Shown in pieces: positions 17,658 to 27,041 of a stretch of 64,000 bases of DNA. A model generated the notes under the pieces. The model worked only from the letters and a program-made list of their open reading frames with translations. It made no database searches and was not told where the DNA came from. The stretch is from Haloplasma contractile (lineage in GTDB: Bacteria; Bacillota_I; Bacilli_A; Haloplasmatales; Haloplasmataceae): the NCBI GenBank assembly GCA_016841945.1, contig JAENYC010000017.1, positions 1-64,000 on the forward strand, given 5' to 3'. Position numbers and translations under genes: made by a program. The first letter of the stretch is position 1. Each line of letters opens with the position of its first letter.

Positions 17658-18700
17658 AATAACACCTGCTTAAATTGTTTAAATTTATGAATAAATTCTT
17701 CTTCTGTCAACTGTATTTCATAGGGTTGCCCAAAAGTATAAAGACCTATGAATTTTAAACTATCCTCTTCATTTTTCTTATCATTTTTCATACTAATCAT
17801 AATCTTTTCTAAATCAAAATCTTGTTTTTCTTTAAAATAACCCCATTTGATTAATTTATGGTAAAAGGTTCTATAATAGGAATTGTCAGATAAAAATAAA
17901 TCAAAACAAATTCCTAAACTAATTGCTTCTCCATGAGAATATCCATATAAACGTTCAATCGCATGACCTAATGTATGACCTAAATTTAAAAACTGACGTT
18001 TTCCTAATTGATCATAAATATCCATTTCAATGTATAATTTCTTAACTAAAATTGAGTGATACATAATCTTCTCAATTAATTTTTGATTATATAATAAATG
18101 ATAAAGTGATGTTTCTTTATCTAAGATATCTAATAAATATCCTTCTGATAATAAATCATGTTTAAATATTTCACCAAAACCACTCACAATATCTTTTTCT
18201 TTTAGCGTCTTTAAAAATGGTAGGTGATAAATCACAGATTTAGGTTGATAAAATGAACCTACAACATTTTTATACTGCGATACATTTAAAGCTGTTTTTC
18301 CGCCTACTGAACTATCATGAGCTAAAATTGTCGTAGGTAAATGAATAAGTTTGATTCCTCTTTTATAGGTAGAGGCAAAAAAACCAGCAAAATCAGTTAC
18401 TACTCCACCACCAAAAGCTAAAACTAAAAGATTTCTATCTAAAAAGTGATTTAAACAATAGTTAACACATGCTTCATAAGTGATAAAGTTTTTATCTTTT
18501 TCTGGTATTTTACCCAGTGAAAAAACATAGGGTGTTTTAACATATTGTTTGAGAGTATCAAAATGTAGTGATTTTACCGTTTCATCGGTAATAATCAATA
18601 CTTTTTGTTTAGGCTTTATATAGGATTCTAATAGATGTAAACAATCACCTATATACACATTGTATTTTTCATTTACCGCATCTATCGTTATTTTTTTCAT
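17639..18700 (-). CDS. aroB: 3-dehydroquinate synthase
   Basis: NAD+- and Zn2+-dependent second enzyme of the shikimate pathway (353 aa). The nucleotide-binding segment AFGGGVVTDFAGFFAST (about residue 95) and HDSSVGGKTALN (about 128-139) are diagnostic. Metal ligands are expected in FGEIFKHDL, LGHTLGHAIE and YSHGEAISLG, all present. It starts one base after aroC ends and overlaps aroA, so the three are coupled. Confidence 0.95.
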   Translation of the reverse strand: MKKITIDAVNEKYNVYIGDCLHLLESYIKPKQKVLIITDETVKSLHFDTLKQYVKTPYVFSLGKIPEKDKNFITYEACVNYCLNHFLDRNLLVLAFGGGVVTDFAGFFASTYKRGIKLIHLPTTILAHDSSVGGKTALNVSQYKNVVGSFYQPKSVIYHLPFLKTLKEKDIVSGFGEIFKHDLLSEGYLLDILDKETSLYHLLYNQKLIEKIMYHSILVKKLYIEMDIYDQLGKRQFLNLGHTLGHAIERLYGYSHGEAISLGICFDLFLSDNSYYRTFYHKLIKWGYFKEKQDFDLEKIMISMKNDKKNEEDSLKFIGLYTFGQPYEIQLTEEEFIHKFKQFKQVLLCCMEK

Positions 18701-18701
18701 A

Positions 18702-19838
18702 TTAAAACCTCTTCACATATGTTCGATAAGATTGAAAGGCTTCTATTAATTGATGAATGGTATCTGATGTAAATTGTTTTATTATAGCGTTTGTAATTTC
18801 ATAGATGACAGTATACATTGCGATAATACTAGCAGAAGGCAATATGCATACATCGCTTCTTTCAATATGGGATAATGCTTTTTCCTTTGTTTTGATATGA
18901 ACAGATGATAATGGTTGCATTAATGTAGGAATCGGTTTAAATACCGCCTTCACCACAATTGGCATTCCATTGGTCATTCCACCTTCAAAACCACCATAAT
19001 GGTTACTCTTTCGTTTAAAACCATCTTCATAAATAATTTCATCATGGACTTCACTTCCAAAATGATGAGAAAGCGAAAATCCATCACCGAATTCAACGCC
19101 TTTACAGGATTGAATACTTAATAAAGCAGCCGCGATTTTAGCATCTAATTTCGTTTCATGTGAGACATAACTTCCAATCCCACAAGGGACATCATACACT
19201 TCAACTTGACAGATACCGCCAAGTGTATCTTTTCTAGATTTTGCTTCATCAATTAATGCGATTGCTTCTTGAGTCGCGCGTTTAGATGGCATCATCACAT
19301 CGGACTTTTCAAAAAAATCCATATCACGCTCATCCTCAATGGATACATTCCCAATTTCACGTACAAAAGAAGCTGCGGTAATACCTAATTGATATAAAAT
19401 TTGTTTCGATATGGCACCCACAACAACGCGAGACACTGTCTCCCTTGCCGAGGCTCTTTCAAAAACCAAACGCATATCGTCATGATTATATTTGATTGCA
19501 CCCACTAAATCAGCATGACCGGGACGTGGGACTTGAATCTTTTGATAATTAGAATCATCATAAGAAAAAGGGGCCATATAATTTTTATGATTGTCATAAT
19601 CCTTATTTTTAACCACAATCGCAAGTGGAGCTCCGGTTGTTTTACCAAATAAAACACCGGATACAATCTCTATTTTATCTTTTTCAATTTTCATTCTATT
19701 CCCACGACCATAACCTAATTGTCTTTTTCTTAATGCCTCATTAATATCCTCTATATCGATCAAAAGATTACTCGGAATACCCTCTAATATTATGGTTATT
19801 TGTTGACCATGTGAATGACCACTACTTGTATATTTCAT
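18702..19838 (-). CDS. aroC: Chorismate synthase
   Basis: FMN-dependent last enzyme of the shikimate pathway (378 aa). The start SGHSHGQQITIILEGIPSN matches signature 1, GRGNRMKIEKD and RPGHADLVGAIKY follow, and the RASARETVSRVVVGAI segment (about residues 130-145) is the second signature. It heads the aroC-aroB-aroA unit. No reductase partner is adjacent. The promoter should lie in the 65 bases between the ATG and the upstream terminator at 19903. Confidence 0.95.
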   Translation of the reverse strand: MKYTSSGHSHGQQITIILEGIPSNLLIDIEDINEALRKRQLGYGRGNRMKIEKDKIEIVSGVLFGKTTGAPLAIVVKNKDYDNHKNYMAPFSYDDSNYQKIQVPRPGHADLVGAIKYNHDDMRLVFERASARETVSRVVVGAISKQILYQLGITAASFVREIGNVSIEDERDMDFFEKSDVMMPSKRATQEAIALIDEAKSRKDTLGGICQVEVYDVPCGIGSYVSHETKLDAKIAAALLSIQSCKGVEFGDGFSLSHHFGSEVHDEIIYEDGFKRKSNHYGGFEGGMTNGMPIVVKAVFKPIPTLMQPLSSVHIKTKEKALSHIERSDVCILPSASIIAMYTVIYEITNAIIKQFTSDTIHQLIEAFQSYRTYVKRF

Positions 19839-19902
19839 CTATATCACTTCCATTTTTTACTCATTATATTTTAACACAAATTAGTAAATATTTCATTTTG
19901 AA

Positions 19903-19929
19903 TTAAAAAACTTCTTAAAAAAGAAGTCT
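19903..19929 (-). terminator. Intrinsic terminator between the WG-repeat gene and aroC
   Basis: GACTTCTT, a T-rich loop, AAGAAGTT and a T run on the minus strand, immediately after the WG-repeat stop. Confidence 0.75.
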
Positions 19930-21312
19930 TTATGGTTGCCATATTAAATGCATGTTTGAATCAAAGTAAGAGCTAAACACTTTTCTTTCTAGTTCTCCAT
20001 TAAAATGTAAATATGGAACATTATTTATTTTTTGTATTATCATATAATCATATACCTTTAATCCTGGAATGATTTCTTCTCCTTTAAAATCATATAATTC
20101 ATATATCATGGCACCATCTTCATAGTATTCATTGCATATAGCCAATACTTCAAATCCCGGATATATTAAAATATCAATCCCTGATAATTCAACCATCTCT
20201 TTTGTTTGTATATTGTATAGGTAAAAAGATTCTTCATCATATTTAAGTAATACTAGCGAATCATTCACAACTTTAATGCCTAAATAGTGACTCGATAAGA
20301 TTTCTTTTCCTTCTAAATCTAATAAATTAAAATGAATAGAATCTTTGGTAACAACCGCATAATGATTATCGTAATAATTGTATTGATCTGTGAACCGCTG
20401 ATGACTGGCTGTTTTATAAATAAAATCAGTCATAAATTGATTGCTTTCTAAATTTAAAAAGGCATAATGAATATCATCTAAACTAACTGATATGATGTTT
20501 TCCGAATCATTTCCAATGGATTGATAGGTAGGGGGTAAAACCTCTTTATACTGCGTGTTCATCACACCCCATTTACCATCTTTACAAAATTTCAAAAATA
20601 TCTCGTCTTCATTACCTGGTTCTATATAATCATATAGGAATGAAATGATGACTTCATTATGTTTATTAATCACACCATAATAATCATTCTTTATGACAAC
20701 TGCTAATCCATCGTAAAAACGATGTTCTAACAGTGGATTTCTATCATAAATAAATGGTATAATAACATCTCCCTCTTTATCAACATATCCTATTTTATTA
20801 TGGTTAATCACGGCTGCAAGTCCTTCATGATAATCATACATATATTCATAAAATACTTCTTTTATATTAATATTTCCCTCCTCATATTGTCCTAAAAAAT
20901 AGTGTGTTTCATCATCTATATTTTTCTTGAGAAAATATCTGTTTTCTCCTAAATAAGAAATTTGGTGATATTCGTATTCTAAAATAAATTGCCCTCTTTT
21001 ATTGATAATGCCATCTAGTTGGTTTTGATTTGTGACAATCGCAAAATGATTATCATAAAATATGGAGACATTGACCCAATCTTCATCTATTAATACAATA
21101 TCTCCTTCTATATTACTATATCCAATTGATTTTCCATCGAATATTTTTCCATTAGGACAAGTAATTGGCAACAATTCATCAAGTGGAGATGTCAAGGTCC
21201 CCGTAACTTGACATGAATGTGAAACAATTTGTGGGTCATATGACCAAGAATAAAGGATAATAAAACCAAAGGCTAAGGTAACTAAAATCATTAGGAGATA
21301 TTTAACCTTCAT
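19930..21312 (-). CDS. Membrane-anchored WG-repeat protein
   Basis: About 460 residues: a short basic start and one hydrophobic segment (LLMILVTLAFGFIILYSW) that is a signal anchor, then an external domain built from WG (KWG-type) repeats. Repeat units with the pattern GLAAVxxxxKxGYVDKxGxxxIPFxYD are clear around residues 160-185, 200-230 and 240-270, with weaker ones elsewhere. WG repeats usually form a binding surface outside the cell; partner unknown. The longest frame starts with a GTG inside the ribosome site, so I chose the ATG eight bases after GGAGG. It follows a second anchored protein of the same operon by four bases. Confidence 0.75.
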   Translation of the reverse strand: MKVKYLLMILVTLAFGFIILYSWSYDPQIVSHSCQVTGTLTSPLDELLPITCPNGKIFDGKSIGYSNIEGDIVLIDEDWVNVSIFYDNHFAIVTNQNQLDGIINKRGQFILEYEYHQISYLGENRYFLKKNIDDETHYFLGQYEEGNINIKEVFYEYMYDYHEGLAAVINHNKIGYVDKEGDVIIPFIYDRNPLLEHRFYDGLAVVIKNDYYGVINKHNEVIISFLYDYIEPGNEDEIFLKFCKDGKWGVMNTQYKEVLPPTYQSIGNDSENIISVSLDDIHYAFLNLESNQFMTDFIYKTASHQRFTDQYNYYDNHYAVVTKDSIHFNLLDLEGKEILSSHYLGIKVVNDSLVLLKYDEESFYLYNIQTKEMVELSGIDILIYPGFEVLAICNEYYEDGAMIYELYDFKGEEIIPGLKVYDYMIIQKINNVPYLHFNGELERKVFSSYFDSNMHLIWQP

Positions 21313-21316
21313 ATAT

Positions 21317-21901
21317 CTAACCTCCACACTTGTTTTTACGATTAAAATAAAATGTTAATCTTTCATCAAAAGATGAAGGGTCACTATCACCTGTTCCATA
21401 TAATAACCACAAAATGACATCTACATGGTGCATACTTCTTTGTAACCAATTACCTTCTTGATTAAAATAATTATAAGTCCCTTTATTGATTGGGTCCTTC
21501 ACTATCTTAATATATAAATCATTCCCATTCTCATCCTTTTCAACCTTCACAATGTATTCATACCGACCATGATGACTCAAATATTTTAAATTATGACAGT
21601 CATTAATATTATGAAATGTTGCATTCCTAGCTAATTTCACTTTATTTGAATCCACTAATTCCATAAATTGTTCAATGGTTATATTCGTCTTTTTTTCATG
21701 GGTTGATTGTTTGTTATAATATATATTTCTTATTTTTGATTGAAATAATTTCAATTCAATACCCGTTGTATGTTGAGAATGTATAATTAAAGATAAAATT
21801 TTTTCTTCAATCTTGTAAATCCCTTCACTTTTTTTAACCACCATAAAGATTAAAACACACATGATTGAAAAAAGGAGGAAACAAAACATTATATTTCTCA
21901 A
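21317..21901 (-). CDS. Hypothetical membrane-anchored protein
   Basis: Unrecognised protein of about 194 residues with an N-terminal hydrophobic anchor (IMFCFLLFSIMCVLIFMVV) and an external domain rich in His, Tyr and charged residues. The best ribosome site, AAAGGAGG, stands eight bases before a TTG, taken as the start; the next ATG four codons on is too distant. Upstream codons in the frame have no such site. Encoded directly before the WG-repeat gene, so probably one two-gene operon for extracytoplasmic proteins. Confidence 0.6.
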   Translation of the reverse strand: MRNIMFCFLLFSIMCVLIFMVVKKSEGIYKIEEKILSLIIHSQHTTGIELKLFQSKIRNIYYNKQSTHEKKTNITIEQFMELVDSNKVKLARNATFHNINDCHNLKYLSHHGRYEYIVKVEKDENGNDLYIKIVKDPINKGTYNYFNQEGNWLQRSMHHVDVILWLLYGTGDSDPSSFDERLTFYFNRKNKCGG

Positions 21902-21980
21902 AACAATAACCTCCTTTATAATCTTAGTACTATTATATTTCACAAATTCTATGATGATTAACAAATTGTATAAAATAAAA

Positions 21981-22013
21981 GAAAAAACCTACCACTTTTC
22001 GAGTAGTAGGTTA
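21981..22013 (-). terminator. Intrinsic terminator of hup
   Basis: AACCTACTACTC, loop, and GTGGTAGGTT followed by TTTTTC on the minus strand, 18 bases after the hup stop. Confidence 0.88.
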
Positions 22014-22030
22014 TTTTACCCAGCTCATAA

Positions 22031-22303
22031 TTATTTAACCTTTTCTTTGAACGTTTTTCCTGCTTTGAAGATTGGTAGAATCGCTTCAGGCACAATGATT
22101 TTTTCTCCTGTTTTTGGGTTAACACCATTTCTTTCTTTACGGTGTTTTGTTTCAAATGTACCAAAACCAGAGATGGTTACTTTGTCACGATCTTCTAACG
22201 TATCATAGATTGTGTTGATCATTGTGTCTACTATTAATTCTACGTCTTTCTTCTTTAGTTCTGTCTTTTCTGCTACAACAGTAATTAATTGTGATTTGTT
22301 CAT
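22031..22303 (-). CDS. hup: HU-family DNA-binding protein
   Basis: Nucleoid-associated HU protein of standard length (90 aa). The start MNKSQLITVVAEKTELKKKDVE and VTISGFGTFETKHRKERNGVNP arm region are typical, including GFGTF and the DNA-intercalating arm with NP. It bends DNA and organises the chromosome. As in Bacillus (spoIVA-hbs) it follows spoIVA. AAAGGAGGCG precedes the ATG. A candidate promoter, TTGTAT-17-TATATT, lies about 40 bases upstream, so it should be expressed independently of the sporulation gene. Confidence 0.95.
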   Translation of the reverse strand: MNKSQLITVVAEKTELKKKDVELIVDTMINTIYDTLEDRDKVTISGFGTFETKHRKERNGVNPKTGEKIIVPEAILPIFKAGKTFKEKVK

Positions 22304-22422
22304 AACTACGCCTCCTTTATATGTGACTCAAATAATATAACATAAATTTTGACAATATACAATATCTATGTTTATATTTTTTATCTTTTTTTTATTATTA
22401 TACTTGAATTTTTTGAATTCAA

Positions 22423-23895
22423 CTATAAAATAATCGCAATTAAGCCTCCTGAACCCTTATTTATCACTTTTTCAAGGGTATCTCTAAACTTTTGTCTTGC
22501 TTTATCAGGTAGAACATAAAGCTTCGCATTAATACCATCAACTACTAATGAATCGAGGGTTCTACCAAAGATTTCTTTTTTCCACACAGATAATGGATCC
22601 TTGTCATAATCACGCATAATATAGTCAATTAAATCTTGACTTTGTTGTTCGGTACCGATAATTGGTTCAAAAGTTGAATCTACTTCAACTTTAATCATAT
22701 GAATAGAAGGCGCAACCGCACGTAATTTGACACCATAACGACTTCCTTGTTTAACAACCATAGGTTTTTCTAATTTCATGTCTTCAACTCTTGGTGTTGC
22801 AATACCATATCCCAATTGTCTTACCATTTGTAGGGCAGATGACATGTTATCATATTCACGTTTGGCTTCACTATAGTCTTGTAATAGAGAGATAAAATCT
22901 CCTCTATCATCTAATCTCTTACCGATGATGCTTTCAATGATTTCATTATATAATTCGTCTCTACATTGAACCGTAATTTCAGCAGAACCTGCCGCAGGGT
23001 CTACCGCTGTCAATTGTACATCGCTTATAAATTCATTTTCTTTTAGTGTATCCACTATTTTATTGACTTCACGTAATTTCTGATATTCATTACTGACATT
23101 TTCTACAACATCGTCAAATTGTCTTTTGACACTATGATCATCATTTAATACGCTGATCCAACTTGGAACTTTAATATTAAGTTCTTTAATTTTAAATTCA
23201 TATAATGCTTCTTTTAACACTTTATTGACATCTCGATGAGAGATGTTTTCAACAGATACAGGAATCACAGGAACGTCATATTTGTTTACTAATTCATCAC
23301 GTAAATCCAATGTTTCTTGTTTTTGTGGATGTCTACTATTTAAGATGACAATAAATGGTTTGTCAAATTGTTTTAGTTCATTAATCGTTCTTTCTTCTGC
23401 ATCAAGATAATCCTCTCTTGAAAAATCACAAATCGACCCATCTGTTGTCATCACGACACCTATAGTTGAATGGTCTTCTATGACCTTTTTCGTTCCTATT
23501 TCAGCGGCTTCTTTAAAAGGAATAGGTTCTTCAAACCAAGGTGTATGAACCATTCTAGGACCTTCTTCATCCAAATATCCCTTCGAATTAGGGATGACAT
23601 AACCTACACAATCAACCAATCGAACCTTGACATCTAAATCATCTAAATTAATGTTAATAATCTGATTAGGTATGAATTTAGGTTCAGTTGTCATAATCGT
23701 TCTTCCTTCAGCTGCTTGTGGTAATTCATCAACAAGTTTCTTGTATAGATTTTCGTCATGTACATTTGGCAAGATCAATGATTCTACAAATTTTCGAATA
23801 AATGTTGACTTACCAGAACGCACTGGTCCAACAACCCCTAAATATAGTTCATTAGAAGTACGTTCCACTATGTCACGAATATAATCTTCGCTCAT
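22423..23895 (-). CDS. spoIVA: Spore coat morphogenetic ATPase SpoIVA
   Basis: Cytoskeletal ATPase that polymerises on the forespore surface and forms the base of the spore coat; mother-cell protein (490 aa against 492 in B. subtilis). The Walker A box is GPVRSGKST (residues 23-31), with the typical start EDYIRDIVERTSNELYLGVV. The middle and C-terminal domains end in GSGGLIAIIL, the conserved membrane-proximal tail. The longest frame begins at a GTG ten codons upstream; I chose the ATG behind AGGAG because it reproduces the family N terminus. Expected to be under sigma E, though I could not mark a convincing sigma E promoter. Neighbour hup matches Bacillus. Confidence 0.95.
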   Translation of the reverse strand: MSEDYIRDIVERTSNELYLGVVGPVRSGKSTFIRKFVESLILPNVHDENLYKKLVDELPQAAEGRTIMTTEPKFIPNQIININLDDLDVKVRLVDCVGYVIPNSKGYLDEEGPRMVHTPWFEEPIPFKEAAEIGTKKVIEDHSTIGVVMTTDGSICDFSREDYLDAEERTINELKQFDKPFIVILNSRHPQKQETLDLRDELVNKYDVPVIPVSVENISHRDVNKVLKEALYEFKIKELNIKVPSWISVLNDDHSVKRQFDDVVENVSNEYQKLREVNKIVDTLKENEFISDVQLTAVDPAAGSAEITVQCRDELYNEIIESIIGKRLDDRGDFISLLQDYSEAKREYDNMSSALQMVRQLGYGIATPRVEDMKLEKPMVVKQGSRYGVKLRAVAPSIHMIKVEVDSTFEPIIGTEQQSQDLIDYIMRDYDKDPLSVWKKEIFGRTLDSLVVDGINAKLYVLPDKARQKFRDTLEKVINKGSGGLIAIIL

Positions 23896-24091
23896 AATAC
23901 TCCTCACTTTCTTATTTCTTCTCACAATATTATATTTTTTACATTCCGTATATATTCAAAAATAAGTGAAAAATATCTATATAAATTCAAATTTTTTACA
24001 TTTTTACCTATTTTTATGTTCATTTTATAATTTAAATATATAAAAACAATGCCTTTTCTATATGTGAGATAGAATATTTATTGTGAAGGAC

Positions 24092-24124
24092 AAAAAAATC
24101 CCCATACTAATTAGTATGAGGATT
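24092..24124 (-). terminator. Intrinsic terminator upstream of spoIVA
   Basis: AATCCTCATACTAATTAGTATGGGGATT followed by TTTTTT (minus strand): a strong stem with G-T pairs, ending the transcript of the small membrane-protein gene at 24189. Confidence 0.85.
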
Positions 24125-24188
24125 ATCATAAAATATTAACATATTAATGATTAATTTATGACTTTTTTATTAAACTGATTTTCTTCAT

Positions 24189-24557
24189 CTAAAAACTTAT
24201 AAAATAGATGATTAATATCAAAGATAATATAATACAAAATGTGATGGCTTTATAAATATACCTATTGATATTCTTATTTGTAAACTTTATAAGTAGTTCA
24301 TGTGATATTTCATCCATCATTATCCATTGCATGATTGATATTGAAAAATACATACCTAAATCATCATCTCTACTTATGAATATCATTAAACCATATACAA
24401 TAATAAATAAAGACAATAAAATAAGTGAAATATATATCCAAAATCTCACTTTCTTATTATTGGATTGATAAAAAAATATTCCGATAATTACAAGAATAAA
24501 ATTAATAATGAATAAATGGTCTAATGTGATCATAGTTCCCACCGCTACCCATTTCAT
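24189..24557 (-). CDS. Hypothetical membrane protein (up to 122 aa)
   Basis: Unrecognised protein with four hydrophobic segments (about residues 12-28, 38-58, 66-82 and 100-120) and short loops. The start is uncertain: the first ATG has only a weak AAAAGAG before it, whereas an internal ATG at 24533 follows GGTGGG by four bases. It lies directly behind the remains of a SWIM-type gene and before the terminator at 24092, and it interrupts the otherwise Bacillus-like gpsA-spoIVA order together with the pseudogene and spoVIF. Confidence 0.5.
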   Translation of the reverse strand: MKWVAVGTMITLDHLFIINFILVIIGIFFYQSNNKKVRFWIYISLILLSLFIIVYGLMIFISRDDDLGMYFSISIMQWIMMDEISHELLIKFTNKNINRYIYKAITFCIILSLILIIYFISF

Positions 24558-24563
24558 CTCTTT

Positions 24564-25533
24564 TTATTTTTCTATTTTACTTAATTCATCTAAAAATGTT
24601 GGTCTTCTATTATACATCGTTTTTAATTGGTGAATGACTTCCTTTTGTTCATCTTGACCCGCTACATTTTTAAATCGCTTATCACTCTTCTATATCTCTT
24701 TCTTTTTGATACAGGTTTAGCTTCTAAATAAATATATTCTTTATAAACATCTATCACTTCATCCTTATACTTGTCTTTTAATCGATCAACGTAATGTTCA
24801 ATTGTATATGGATTTTGTTTTACATATTCAAGTAATGCTTCTAAATCATTTTCTTCTATAGATACATATTTTTTGTACATAAACTTGATGATTGTTTTAA
24901 ATCATGTTTTATATTAGAGTAAAATTCATCTTTTCTGTCTTTATTTAATTCTAATAGTTCTTTATATTATTCAAAATGTCCACCAAATAATAAATCCTTG
25001 GCTAGCATTTCTTGTTGTTCTCTCTGATGTTTTTTTTTATACACCTTATATTTTAACATTTTCCATTCATTTATTAAACCCAAATAATCTTTTTTTATTC
25101 TATACATTTATTAATCGCTATTTTCCTAAAAAATTTAATTTTTAAATGATTATAAATATACTTTTCATCTCATCTTTTGTTACAAATTCTTGAATGATAC
25201 TAAATATTAATTCATATATGTTATCTTGGAAATAATGAAGATAACCATCTTCAATATCTTTATTTACAAATGTTTCTAGTTTTATCTTTAATTCATTTCT
25301 TAATTATTCAATATTAGTAAAATGTAAACAGATATTAAACAATCTTAGTCTGTAATGATTCGAGCCATCATAAATGGAATTTCCACTTTCTAAAATAAGT
25401 TTATTAAATACAATCACAATTAGTAATTATTTTTTCATCTTTTTCATCTAGTTCAATTATGATATCATAAATACTACTTCCCTCTACCTTAAAATGATAT
25501 TCATTCATGTCTTTTTTATAAACATATTTCATA
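24564..25533 (-). pseudogene. Decayed SWIM zinc-finger protein gene
   Basis: A real start (GGAGG six bases before ATG at 25533) opens a frame reading FKVEGSSIYDIIIELDEKDE and then ITNCDC, the pattern that leads into a CxC...CxH SWIM zinc finger; it stops after about 43 codons. Downstream, pieces in shifting frames continue: VFNKLILESGNSIYDG, LRNELKIKLETFVNKDIEDG, KKDYLGLINEWKMLKYKVYK, EQQEMLAKDLLFGGHFE (then TAA), KDEFYSNIKHDLKQSSS, a 72-codon open piece at 24662-24880, and finally YNRRPTFLDELSKIEK. This series matches the C-terminal region of long bacterial SWIM proteins as I remember them. At least two frameshifts, two in-frame stops and a large internal deletion are visible. Confidence 0.75.
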
Positions 25534-25702
25534 CTTCTCCTCCATTTTACAAAACCTTAACATAATTTTCCGATATTTTCATTAATATATCCAGAAAATA
25601 AAATTATATATGTAAAATTAAAGGTTTAACCTTGGATTTTCTTTTTACTACATTAACATACAAAATCCTAAATTTATTAACTTAAAAAACATATCATCAA
25701 AG

Positions 25703-25732
25703 AAAAAACTTAGGACTTTATCCTAAGTTTTA
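25703..25732 (-). terminator. Intrinsic terminator after spoVIF
   Basis: AAAACTTAGGA, loop TAAAG, TCCTAAGTTTTTT on the minus strand, overlapping the end of the gene. Confidence 0.85.
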
Positions 25733-25966
25733 AAATAAATCACTTATATTAGATGGAACACCATCTTTTTTTATCTTTTTAACAATACTATCTTCTAACT
25801 CTTTTGATACGGGTTTGTTTGCTACTTTAGATATATCTCTTATTAGTTTTCTTAATACTTTCTCATCAGTTAAATCTGCATTTTTAATGCTGTCTGCGAT
25901 ATCAAAAATAGTGTTTTTATCAACATTGGTTTTTTTATTTATTTCATCAAAAACATTTTTAAACAA
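25730..25966 (-). CDS. spoVIF: Sporulation protein SpoVIF (YjcC-like)
   Basis: A 78-residue helical protein. The pattern KNVFDEINKKTNVDKNTIFD, IADSIKNADLTDEKVLRKLI and KVANKPVSKELEDSIVKKI matches the SpoVIF family, a mother-cell factor that controls GerR-dependent coat assembly in B. subtilis. The start is a TTG eight bases after AAGGGGG. It is a single-gene unit with its own terminator, placed between gpsA and the decayed SWIM gene. Confidence 0.8.
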   Translation of the reverse strand: MFKNVFDEINKKTNVDKNTIFDIADSIKNADLTDEKVLRKLIRDISKVANKPVSKELEDSIVKKIKKDGVPSNISDLF

Positions 25967-26026
25967 AATAAAAACCCCCTTCTTTTATTTCATAATAATA
26001 TATGATAAGAATGGAGGTATTGTGAT

Positions 26027-27028
26027 TTATTCTGATTTTAAATTTCGCTGCATTAATTCTTTTATGACTTCTTCTGGCTCTCTTTGATTAAATACAACAT
26101 CATATACCGCAAATACAATCGGCATATCCACATTTAAATCTTTAGCATACTGATAAGCAGCTTCACAACTTCTTGCTCCTTCTACAACCATTGTCATAGA
26201 AGCAAGCGTTTCTTTTAAGTTTTTACCCCGACCTATTTTAAGTCCTGCTTGATAATTACGACTGTGTAAACTTGTTGCAGTAACGATGAGATCGCCAATT
26301 CCAGTTAATCCAAAGAGGGTTTCTTCTTTAGCACCAACTTTTACTGCTAAACGTCTCATTTCTGCTAAACCTCTTGTGATTAAAGCTGCTTTGGCGTTAT
26401 CGCCATAACCTAACCCAGCGATAATTCCTGCAGCAAGGGCGATGATATTTTTTAATGAACCACCCAATTCTGCACCAGTTAAATCATGTAATGTATAGAC
26501 TCTAAAATATTCATCATTATTAAACAGCACTTGTACTTTTTTTGCTAGTTCTAAATGATCACTAGCTGCTGTGATTGTGGTTAACTGTCTTTGAATCACT
26601 TCTTCTGCATGACTAGGTCCTGTTAGTGCTACAAATCCTTTTATTTTATCAGGATGTATTTCTTCATATACGATTTCTGAAACGCGTTTAAAGGTTTTAG
26701 GCTCTATCCCTTTACTCGCGTTAACAAAAATAACGCTATGATCTAACGCCTTATTAACACTCTTTAATGCATTTCTCATTACTTTAGTCGGTACGACTGT
26801 TACAACCACTTCACTATCAAGGAGTGCTTTATGTAAATCATGATACCCTGTAATGTTTTTAGGAAGTTTGGCACCAGGCAAATATTTCTCATTGGTATGT
26901 TTTGTATTGATTTCTTCTATTAAGTCATGGTCTAAATCATAGACTTTTACAGTATGCTTGTTGTCAGCAAGTAATAAAGATAATCCACTACCCCAACTAC
27001 CTGCTCCAATAATTGTAATTGTACTCAT
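26027..27028 (-). CDS. gpsA: Glycerol-3-phosphate dehydrogenase [NAD(P)+]
   Basis: Supplies sn-glycerol 3-phosphate for phospholipid synthesis (333 aa). The Rossmann motif IIGAGSWGSGLS (residues 5-16), the VNASKGIEPKT segment, the catalytic lysine region GGSLKNIIALAAGI (about residue 190) and the GLTGIGDLIVTATS motif are all present. It follows der by 13 bases, the same der-gpsA order as in Bacillus. Confidence 0.96.
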   Translation of the reverse strand: MSTITIIGAGSWGSGLSLLLADNKHTVKVYDLDHDLIEEINTKHTNEKYLPGAKLPKNITGYHDLHKALLDSEVVVTVVPTKVMRNALKSVNKALDHSVIFVNASKGIEPKTFKRVSEIVYEEIHPDKIKGFVALTGPSHAEEVIQRQLTTITAASDHLELAKKVQVLFNNDEYFRVYTLHDLTGAELGGSLKNIIALAAGIIAGLGYGDNAKAALITRGLAEMRRLAVKVGAKEETLFGLTGIGDLIVTATSLHSRNYQAGLKIGRGKNLKETLASMTMVVEGARSCEAAYQYAKDLNVDMPIVFAVYDVVFNQREPEEVIKELMQRNLKSE

Positions 27029-27041
27029 TTATCTTCCACCT

